Program-made: the position numbers and the translations under genes | In this document: positions 27,286-33,327 of the stretch, one piece after another | How positions within the stretch are numbered: position 1 is the first letter of the stretch | Layout: each line of letters begins with the position of its first letter | From: Planctomycetota bacterium | Lineage (GTDB): Bacteria; Planctomycetota; Planctomycetia; Pirellulales; Pirellulaceae | NCBI GenBank assembly: GCA_016872725.1 | Contig: VGZC01000055.1 | Span: 1-33,327 of the forward strand | Direction: 5' to 3' | DNA: 33,327 nt | The notes under the pieces: generated by a model | Seen by the model: the letters and a program-made list of their open reading frames with translations, nothing else | What the model was told of the DNA's origin: nothing | The model's database searches: none

Positions 27286-28353
27286 ATGACCAGGGGGTCT
27301 TGGATACCGGGCCTTGTTCACCGGCGTACGGTGTGGGCGGTCATTCTGGCGGTCGCCGGGCTCGGGACGATCCGCGGCCAGGAGCCGGCGTCCGACCGGC
27401 GGGTCCCACCCCCCGATACGCTGCCCGCGGAGCTCGTGTTGGATGCGGTCCCCCTGGGGCTCGGGCCGCGGCCGATTCCCGATTCCAATCCGCTCACCGC
27501 CGAACGCGTGACGCTCGGACGCCGTCTGTTTTTCGAGCCGCGGCTTTCGAGCGACGGCTCGCTTTCCTGCGCGAGCTGTCACGATCCGAGGCACGCCTTC
27601 ACGACGTCGGATGCCCGGGCGGTCGGTTTCGAGGGGAAAGTGAACCGCCGCAACGCGCCGACCATCCTGAACCGGGCGTTGGGCGGGTCCTTTTTCTGGG
27701 ACGGTCGGGCGGACAGCCTGGAAAAACAGGCGATTGAACCGATCGAGAACCCGCTCGAACTCCATTCGACCCTGCCCGATGTGCTCGCGAGGCTCTCGGC
27801 CGATCCCACGTACGTCGCCCAGTTCCAGGCGGCGTTCGGCGAAGGACCGATCACGGCCGACCATTTGGGCCGTGCAATCGCGTCGTTCGAGCGGACGCTC
27901 GTTTCCGCCAACAGCCCGATCGATCGGTTTCAGGCGGAAAACGCGAGGGCCGTTTCCGATGACGCTCGGCTCGGCCTTTGGGTCTTCGAGAGCAAGGGCC
28001 AGTGCTGGCACTGCCACAGCGGTCCGAATTACTCGGACGAGTCATTCCACAATACGGGCGTTTCGTGGAATCAAACGCCGCTCGATCTGGGCCGATTCGA
28101 GATCACGGGGCAGGAATCCGATCGCGGCGCGTTCAAGACGCCGACACTGCGCGAGGTCGCGAGGACCGCGCCCTACATGCATGATGGCGGCATGGCGACG
28201 TTGCGGGACGTCGTCGAATTCTACAATCGTGGGGGAATCCCGAACCCGAATCGGGATGCCCGCATCAAGCCGCTCAATCTGACTCCGCTCGAGATCGACT
28301 ACCTGATTGCCTTCCTGCAAAATCTCTCGGGCGAACTCCCCACACGACCCTGA
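27286..28353 (+). CDS. Di-haem cytochrome c peroxidase / MauG-family protein
   Basis: The protein has 355 residues from the ATG at 27286, which has GAGGGA 7 bases upstream; ATGs at 27244 and 27280 are alternatives. A signal peptide (VWAVILAVAGLGTIRGQ) directs it to the periplasm. Two c-haem sites are present: C95-A-S-C98-H99 in the N-terminal domain and C240-W-H-C243-H244 in the C-terminal domain. NRRNAPTILNRAL and TPTLREVARTAPYMHDGGM are conserved in the CCP/MauG family, and the Met of YMHDGG is a candidate axial ligand. It reduces hydrogen peroxide or oxidises a partner protein. It lies 110 bp after the TIM-barrel gene and converges on the selenoprotein gene. Confidence 0.9.
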   Translation: MTRGSWIPGLVHRRTVWAVILAVAGLGTIRGQEPASDRRVPPPDTLPAELVLDAVPLGLGPRPIPDSNPLTAERVTLGRRLFFEPRLSSDGSLSCASCHDPRHAFTTSDARAVGFEGKVNRRNAPTILNRALGGSFFWDGRADSLEKQAIEPIENPLELHSTLPDVLARLSADPTYVAQFQAAFGEGPITADHLGRAIASFERTLVSANSPIDRFQAENARAVSDDARLGLWVFESKGQCWHCHSGPNYSDESFHNTGVSWNQTPLDLGRFEITGQESDRGAFKTPTLREVARTAPYMHDGGMATLRDVVEFYNRGGIPNPNRDARIKPLNLTPLEIDYLIAFLQNLSGELPTRP

Positions 28354-28362
28354 CCAAGCGTG

Positions 28363-28403
28363 GACCGTAGCGTGGGCTTCAGCCCACGTGGCCAACGCTT
28401 ACG
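28363..28403. repeat. GTAGCGTGGGC-type palindromic intergenic repeat, copy 1
   Basis: The core CGTGGGCTTCAGCCCACG is a perfect 7-bp stem with a 4-base loop, flanked by CGTAGC on the left and AACGCTTACG on the right, which can extend the pairing. It lies just after the stop of the di-haem peroxidase gene and may help end or stabilise its transcript. Confidence 0.75.
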
Positions 28404-28434
28404 GAGGATGCCGATTCGGAAGTCAGGTAGGTAG

Positions 28435-28476
28435 GACCGTAGCGTGGGCCTCAGCCCACGTGGGCTAACGCCTACG
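28435..28476. repeat. GTAGCGTGGGC-type palindromic intergenic repeat, copy 2
   Basis: This is a second copy of the preceding element in the same orientation, with core CGTGGGCCTCAGCCCACG and right arm TAACGCCTACG. The two copies differ at a few places and are 31 bp apart, between convergent genes. Confidence 0.75.
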
Positions 28477-28485
28477 CCACCTGGA

Positions 28486-29673
28486 TCACTCTCCGCCTTC
28501 CGCCTCGGCCAGCAGTTTATCGACGGCCTCGTCCAGTTCCCGCTCGCGAACATTCTTGTAACGAATGACGCCTTTGGCGTCGAGCACATAGATCGTGGGC
28601 CAGCCGTGGACATTCCACTGCGTCGCGATCGGGCCCGACGTGTTCTGGTCATACCAGCTCCGCCACGTGATCCCTTTCTCCTTCATCGTCTCCTTGAGCT
28701 TCTCGCGATCAGGATCGCTATTGATTCCGAGCAGGGCGAACGGCTTGTTGGCGAGTCGTTGCACGAGCGACCGCTCGTGTGGGTACATGGCCCGGCAAGG
28801 GCCTCACCAATCGCCCCAGAAGTCGAGGACCACGACCTTTCCGCGATATTCGGAGAGCTTGAACACGACTCCGTCGACATCCTCGCCGTCGATCTCCGGT
28901 GCGGATTTCCCGATGGCCAGATTCTGGATCTCGAACAGCTCGCGCTCGACCGATTTGGCGAGCGTTCCATTCTGGACATCCGCATAGTCCTTGACGACGC
29001 GGCCGAGCAATTCCTCGATCTCCGCGTTCAAACGGTTCGCATCGGTCTTCGCGATCCGATCGGCGAGCCCGCTTCCGTAGAATTCCGCAAGCCGCTCCTT
29101 CATGTCAGGCCGCTGGGTGACAAACGCGACCAGCTCGGCGCGCTGCTTGAGTTGCCGGGCGAGCGAATAGCAGGCCCAGCCCTGGACTTCGCGGTGCGGG
29201 TTCTTCTCGATCAACGCCCGCATCAGGTCTTCCGCTTCGGGCGCCAACTGCGTCGCCATGACGCGGCAAACGCCGGCGAGCCGATCGCTGCCGGCATGGT
29301 GCTCCAGTACCAACCGCACGGCTTCGGCCGTCGTCTTCGGTTCCCGCACGTTCTGCAAGACCCAGACGAGCCCGTCGAGCGATGCCGCGTCGGCGGGCGT
29401 CTTGGCGGCGAGTTGCATGATTTGCGCGGCGACGCCGTCGGCCTTCGGCATCTTTTCCGCGATCAGCTTCTGACGCTCTTCGTCCGTCTTCGCCTCGCGG
29501 TATTCGGACATGAACGCCTGCTGGGCCTGCGTGAAGCCGTCGATCAGCTTCTTCAGTTCCTCGCCGGGCGACTCCTGCCCTCTTGCATGGGGGACGACGA
29601 GTCCCACGGCGAGCGTGAGCGCCACGCAGCGCGTGACCCTCCCGCGCATTCGATCGGCCCAAGGTCCGTGCAT
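28486..29673 (-). CDS. Exported thioredoxin/TlpA-like selenoprotein (in-frame TGA = Sec290, UGPC motif)
   Basis: The protein has 395 residues if the TGA at 28806-28804 is read as selenocysteine. The start at 29673 has GGAGGG 8 bases upstream, and a signal peptide follows (CVALTLAVGLVVPHARGQ). Residues about 35-240 are helical with no known motif. The redoxin domain (about 245-395) begins LAIGKSAPEIDGEDVDG, runs through LSEYRGKVVVLDFWGDW, then Sec290-G-P-C293-RAMYPHERSLVQ, and ends with the cis-Pro motif GWPTIYVLDAKG. The stop falls exactly on the first Cys of the CGPC active site and the family pattern resumes at once in the same frame, so a selenoenzyme (thiol-disulfide oxidoreductase) is far more likely than a broken gene. 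A SECIS-like hairpin follows. Standard gene callers would split it at 28804. Confidence 0.87.
28762..28779 (-). promoter_or_regulatory. Bacterial-SECIS-like hairpin for Sec insertion
   Basis: Downstream of the in-frame UGA the mRNA contains CACGAGCGGUCGCUCGUG, a 7-bp perfect stem closing a GGUC loop. The loop starts 32 bases after the UGA and begins with G, which satisfies the published bacterial SECIS rules (apical loop about 16-37 bases from UGA; a G in the first two loop positions). A smaller stem, GGCCC-UUGCC-GGGCC, starts directly after the UGA. The hairpin lies within coding sequence. Confidence 0.7.
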
Positions 29674-29714
29674 GCCAAAAGCCCTCCATCTGGGAATTCG
29701 TGTGGCGACGCGAA

Positions 29715-30647
29715 TCAGATTTTCTGGCCGAGTCCTCTTGTAAGCGTCATGAACGCCGTTTCCAGGTCGACCGATTCCTCGCCAAAATACCGCAACCGGC
29801 ACCCGCCGCCAATCAGGGTGGTCGCGAGATCGGCGTAGTCGGTGACACCGTCGCGCAGCGTCGCGGCGATCCGGCCGGACGCCGCGTCGACCGATTCGAC
29901 GAGCGGATGGTCGGCGAGCAATCGCGCGGCGAACTCGGCGTCCCCGTCCACCTCGATCTGGATCAGCGTTCTCTGACGAACTTGCTTCATGACGTCGGCG
30001 ACCGTCGCATTCACGCTGATGACGCCCCGGTCGATGATGCCGACCTTGTTGCACACATCGGCCATTTCCGGCAGGATATGGCTCGACACGATGATCGTCT
30101 TGCCCATGCCGCCGAGCCTCCGCAGGAGGCCCCGCATTTCGATCCGCGCCCGCGGATCGAGACCGCTCAGCGGCTCATCGAGCAGCAGGACCTGGGGATC
30201 GTGGAGCAGCACGCGGGCGAGCCCCAATCGTTGGGTCTGGCCTCGGGACAGTGTGTTCGCGTACGCGTCGCGTTTGAAGTCGAGGTCGACGATTTCGAGC
30301 ATCTCGTCGCATCGCTTGCGGCGATGGGGGCCCCGGATCCGGTACGCCGCCGCGAAGAACTCGAGGTACTCGATCACCTTCATGTCGTCGTACACGCCGA
30401 AGAAATCGGGCATGTAACCGACCAGCCTGCGGATCTCCTTCGGCTTGGTGTAGATCGAATAGCCGCAAACGTAGGCCTCGCCCCACGAGGGATTCAAGAG
30501 CGTCGCGAGAATCCGCATCGTTGTCGTCTTGCCCGCGCCGTTGGGCCCGATGAACCCGAAGAGGTCGCCCTCGTCGAGTTCGAGTTCGATGTTCCGGATC
30601 GCGAACATCTCCCCGTATTTCCTGGTCAAGTCGACGGTCTTGATCAC
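29715..30647 (-). CDS. ABC transporter ATP-binding protein
   Basis: The protein has 310 residues from the GTG at 30647 (VIKTVDLTRKYGEMFAIRN). It has Walker A in GPNGAGKTTTMRIL, signature LSRGQTQRLGLARVLL (a LSGGQ variant), Walker B in QVLLLDEPLSGLDP and the switch His in VSSHILPE. The C-terminal 85 residues (LIQIEVDGD onward) form the extra domain common in ABC-2-type exporters. The start overlaps the upstream gene's stop as GTGA, so the two are translationally coupled and the ATPase probably energises a system that includes that membrane protein. No ABC-2 permease is inside the window; it may lie just beyond the right edge. Substrate unknown. The open frame extends upstream, but that part is an overlap shadow. 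Confidence 0.92.
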   Translation of the reverse strand: MIKTVDLTRKYGEMFAIRNIELELDEGDLFGFIGPNGAGKTTTMRILATLLNPSWGEAYVCGYSIYTKPKEIRRLVGYMPDFFGVYDDMKVIEYLEFFAAAYRIRGPHRRKRCDEMLEIVDLDFKRDAYANTLSRGQTQRLGLARVLLHDPQVLLLDEPLSGLDPRARIEMRGLLRRLGGMGKTIIVSSHILPEMADVCNKVGIIDRGVISVNATVADVMKQVRQRTLIQIEVDGDAEFAARLLADHPLVESVDAASGRIAATLRDGVTDYADLATTLIGGGCRLRYFGEESVDLETAFMTLTRGLGQKI

Positions 30648-32932
30648 CGCGCGGTCCCTTCCACGGATGGCTTGTTCAACGGTTCCACGGGCACGACGAT
30701 CCGATACCACGTCCATTGTTCGCGCTGCGCGACGACCTCGGCGCCCGCCGCGTCGACAAGCTCCGCGCATGCCGATGGACCTCGCCCGACGATGAGCGCC
30801 CTCCCCAACCCGACCAATCCGCTCAGGTCGACGAATGCCTGGTATTTTTGCGTGAGGCCCGTGTACTGGGGACCTCCCGCCGCCTCGTGGAGCATCATGA
30901 TCTCGAGAATGCGGGGGATGTCCCGGTCCCGCGGATCCCACGGCGTCGTCGCGTAGCTGGTTTTCGAATCGACGATCTTGCGGCGAGTCAGCCGCCATTG
31001 GAGATCGCGCCGTTCGAGCCCTTCCAGGGCGATCGGTTCGCCCGGCCGCCAGGCGCGGGCGATGCGATACGTGAATTGACCGTGCACGATGAACGCGTCG
31101 TCGAGCGGTTCACGCAACGGATTGGCGATCGTGCCGCGCAGGAATCCGTTGCCGTCGACGGTCAGCGCGGGACGATTCGCGAACGCCCGCCGATGCGACC
31201 ATTGCCCGATCAGGCTCTTCGTGGCGCCGGCCGTCACGGGCAGTTTGGCGAGCCGCACGCCGAGCTTCTTATTGGAAACGAGCGAGTACAGGTCGGGCGC
31301 GAGGGTCTCCGCCGCCATGGTGTCGAAGCCGCCGAGCCCGGCTCCGGGAAGGCCTTGCCAGGCGAGCCGCGCTCGAGGTTCACCCCGTCGCGGTTCCTCG
31401 AGCGGCCACCGCGGACGAAGCTCGACGTCGAAACTGCGAGTGGCCGGACTGTAAAGATGGGCCCACACGGTTCCGCGGATTCGTCCCGATTCGAGATCGA
31501 TGTCGACAACTTCGACGGCCTTCAGACGGGGCGCCGCTCCGCCGTGCCATCGGTGGCCCAGGAACACGATCAGCCCGCACGCGCCGCCGATGAGGAGCGG
31601 ATAGGTCGCCCAGGTCCACTCCATACGGCCGACGAAACGACTCAGCAAAAAAAAATCACCGGGCCCGATCAGAACGGCATAGATGCCGACGATCAACATC
31701 ACGGTCGTGAAGGAGACGAGGCGAACGGCGGACTGCGACGCGGTCGCCGGAAAATGGTCGAGCGCCGCCCGCAATTGGCCCGCCATCTCCTCGTAGCCGA
31801 TGTGCGTCACGCGGCGTGAAAGGGGAGCCTGCGCGGCCGCCGTTTCCGATTCACCCGGAAAAACGAGGTCGAAAAGCAGGCCGGGCGTCGCGTTCCAACT
31901 TGCGAACGGTTCGGCGTCGATGTCGAACGTCACCACGGTGCCCCGGCCAAGTCCGATCGGATAACGCAGGATCCCGGGAACCTCACCCGACGTCCGGCGA
32001 TCGAGGTACGCCACGACGCGCGCGGTTCCGGCGTCGATCCGCGACGCGGCGAACGGTTTGAGCGGTTGTTCGGCCCGCGCGAAGGCTTCGAGCCCCGGCC
32101 CCGCTTGGTTCCGCTCGACGCCCACCACCCGAACCGGAGTCAACGCGGTCCAAGGACCGTCGGTTCCGGCGACTTCGAGTCCGTTGGCGCCGAGCGTCAG
32201 GACGGCATGTCCGCCGAGCTGCAGCCAATCGAGGATCGCGGCGCGCCGGACATCGCCGATCGCCCGCGCGATCGCCGGTTCGCTGGAGGTGAGCACGAGC
32301 GCATCAACACCGTCGTAGCCAAGGTCGCTCTCCGGCAATCGCGCGGCATCCTCGATCGACGTCACGACCGGCGCGTACCCGCCGGCGATTCGGCGGCGCT
32401 CCATCGCTTTGTCGATGCGAAGTCGCGATCCCACGACGACGATCCAATCCTGTGTGGAATGCACGGGAATCGCGTCGCCGCCCACCGAGACGCTCGCCGT
32501 CGCCAACGCCTCGCCCCCCGAGACGAAGCGGGCGATAAGCCGACCCTTCACGCGGCCGATCTTGATGTAGCGTTTCACGACGACCGAACGGCCCGGTTCG
32601 ATGCGAAGACGCTCATCGCGTTCGCCGTCCGGATCGGAGAACCGAGTCGCCAGTCCATCCCCGTCCGCGACCAGGAACTCGACCGAACCCTCGATCGGTT
32701 GCCCACCGCCGGCCACGGTGACGCGCGCTTCGGTCCAGCAGCCGACCTTGAAACGGTTGTCGAGTCCGACGGTCAGGTTAGCAAGCGAGGGACCGGAATG
32801 CGGACCCGCGCCGAACGCGGGTGGAACCAGAAGCGCGGCGAGGAACAGGCCGACACATGCGAGATCACGGAAAGGGCCTCGCGGGTTCCCATCGCGGCGG
32901 TCGAGGCCATCCTCCGTGCATGTTGTCGCCAT
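30644..32932 (-). CDS. Large exported/membrane protein of unknown function, coupled to the ABC ATPase
   Basis: The protein is 762 residues from the ATG at 32932; a start at 33001 would add 23 residues, and neither has a clear ribosome site. There is a signal peptide or anchor (ACVGLFLAALLVPPAFGA), then a beta-rich part (about 45-150), then a Rossmann-like region with YDGVDALVLTSSEPAIA and LQLGGHAVLTLGANG that resembles class-I glutamine-amidotransferase-like folds without a catalytic Cys. Two membrane helices follow (about residues 420-445 and 460-482), then a second large extracytoplasmic part. Proteins of this layout (a GATase-like domain beside an ABC-2 ATPase) recall GldG-type auxiliary exporters, but I do not recognise a characterised family. 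Confidence 0.75.
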   Translation of the reverse strand: MATTCTEDGLDRRDGNPRGPFRDLACVGLFLAALLVPPAFGAGPHSGPSLANLTVGLDNRFKVGCWTEARVTVAGGGQPIEGSVEFLVADGDGLATRFSDPDGERDERLRIEPGRSVVVKRYIKIGRVKGRLIARFVSGGEALATASVSVGGDAIPVHSTQDWIVVVGSRLRIDKAMERRRIAGGYAPVVTSIEDAARLPESDLGYDGVDALVLTSSEPAIARAIGDVRRAAILDWLQLGGHAVLTLGANGLEVAGTDGPWTALTPVRVVGVERNQAGPGLEAFARAEQPLKPFAASRIDAGTARVVAYLDRRTSGEVPGILRYPIGLGRGTVVTFDIDAEPFASWNATPGLLFDLVFPGESETAAAQAPLSRRVTHIGYEEMAGQLRAALDHFPATASQSAVRLVSFTTVMLIVGIYAVLIGPGDFFLLSRFVGRMEWTWATYPLLIGGACGLIVFLGHRWHGGAAPRLKAVEVVDIDLESGRIRGTVWAHLYSPATRSFDVELRPRWPLEEPRRGEPRARLAWQGLPGAGLGGFDTMAAETLAPDLYSLVSNKKLGVRLAKLPVTAGATKSLIGQWSHRRAFANRPALTVDGNGFLRGTIANPLREPLDDAFIVHGQFTYRIARAWRPGEPIALEGLERRDLQWRLTRRKIVDSKTSYATTPWDPRDRDIPRILEIMMLHEAAGGPQYTGLTQKYQAFVDLSGLVGLGRALIVGRGPSACAELVDAAGAEVVAQREQWTWYRIVVPVEPLNKPSVEGTAR

Positions 32933-33063
32933 GATCGTCACGAGCCTGAAACCGCCGTCGGATGATGGGAACAAGTCCCTTTGGGCACCATGTGCCATCA
33001 TAATCCAAGTTCGCCGCGCATTGAGGGGGGGTACCAGCGTCTTGAGGGATGACTTGGTTGCCC

Positions 33064-33247
33064 AAGTCGCTGATCACTCGGCGATCAGCCATTCTTGGCA
33101 TCCAAGTCGTGCGCGGGCTCCTGTGGTTCGCGGCGCGAACCACGACCTCAAGTCGCTGATCGCTCCGCGATCAGCCATTCTTGGCGTCCAAGTCGTGCGC
33201 GGGCTCCTGTGGTTCGCGGCGCGAACCACGACCTCAAGTCGCTGATC
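33064..33247. repeat. 86-bp tandem repeat (two full units and a partial third), each with two hairpins
   Basis: Units start at 33064 and 33150 and differ at only three bases; a third copy begins at 33236 and stops after 12 bases. Each unit has a first palindrome (CTGATCGCTCCGCGATCAG at 33156-33174, imperfect in unit 1) and a second one with perfect 9-base arms GTGGTTCGC/GCGAACCAC (33123-33143 and 33209-33229). A further GACTTGG-TTGC-CCAAGTC stem (33051-33068) precedes unit 1. The rest of 33002-33063 is a non-coding gap with no recognised signal. Confidence 0.88.
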
Positions 33248-33327
33248 CTGGACCGTCCCACAGATCGGCATCCCAGTCGCGCCAGAGTTCATCCCATCCA
33301 TCGTCCCGCGATTTTTCCCGATTCGAC
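33234..33327 (-). CDS. C-terminal end of a gene running off the right edge (acidic, Trp-rich)
   Basis: The minus-strand frame ending at the TGA at 33234-33236 reads KSRDDGWDELWRDWDADLWD near its end, an Asp/Trp-rich tail that looks like real protein sequence and not a shadow. Only 30 codons are inside the window, so the product cannot be named. By position it would be the gene before the exported protein, for example an ABC permease. Its stop overlaps the first bases of the third repeat copy. Confidence 0.35.
   Translation of the reverse strand, partial: SNREKSRDDGWDELWRDWDADLWDGPGSAT

Noticed and set aside
28804-28806. TGA regarded as a nonsense mutation that splits a pseudogene
   Set aside because: It lies exactly at the catalytic Cys position, the frame is clean on both sides, and a SECIS-like hairpin follows.
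33064-33247. CRISPR array
   Set aside because: The 86-bp units are contiguous, with no variable spacers and no cas genes nearby.

Overview
The window looks like a piece of a high-GC planctomycete chromosome, probably Isosphaera- or Gemmata-like. The lineage call rests on a secreted protein with two copies of the planctomycete-specific TIGR03000 domain, a di-haem peroxidase of the kind common in that phylum, hairpin-forming GTAGCGTGGGC-type intergenic repeats, and overall composition. No transposase, integrase, phage gene, CRISPR array, tRNA or rRNA gene was seen.

The core (about 1.6-20.6 kb) is two divergent operons that together encode one membrane machine. Leftward from a 262-bp divergent control region (8879-9140) run a response regulator, a sensor kinase, and four membrane subunits of a hydrogenase-4 / complex I-like module (HyfB, HyfC, HyfE, HyfF). 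Rightward run a DNA-binding/PTS-IIA fusion, a HyfG-like catalytic-type large subunit, a fused ferredoxin-HyfI small subunit, DabA, DabB, a second NuoM-like subunit, and a SulP anion transporter that ends in a PII/SbtB-like domain. The large subunit has lost both CxxC motifs that hold the [NiFe] centre, so the complex should not be a hydrogenase. It resembles the energy-converting-hydrogenase-related (Ehr) class. My reading (inference) is a redox- or ion-gradient-driven inorganic-carbon uptake/hydration machine: a Hyf-type analogue of the cyanobacterial NDH-1 CO2-uptake complexes, with DabA as the zinc carbonic-anhydrase-like part and SulP-PII as a self-regulated bicarbonate transporter.

The left edge (1-1545) holds a remnant of an SGNH hydrolase and a secreted SGNH/sialate-esterase-like enzyme. 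The middle right (20.6-24 kb) holds a small ferritin-like protein, the Cys/Gly/Tyr-rich TIGR03000 protein with a clear terminator, and an exported protein-isoaspartate methyltransferase with an added C-terminal domain. From 24.2 to 27.2 kb there is a three-gene catabolic-looking operon: an HpaI-type aldolase, a Tm-1-like/UPF0261 protein and a PEP-hydrolase-like TIM barrel. A di-haem cytochrome c peroxidase/MauG-type gene follows.

The right end (28.4-33.3 kb) is a leftward cluster: a large exported membrane protein, an ABC-transporter ATPase translationally coupled to it, and a thioredoxin-like gene in which the first catalytic Cys of the CGPC motif is replaced by an in-frame TGA followed by a bacterial-SECIS-like hairpin. 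This is very probably a selenoprotein. The window closes with an 86-bp tandem repeat carrying two hairpins per unit.
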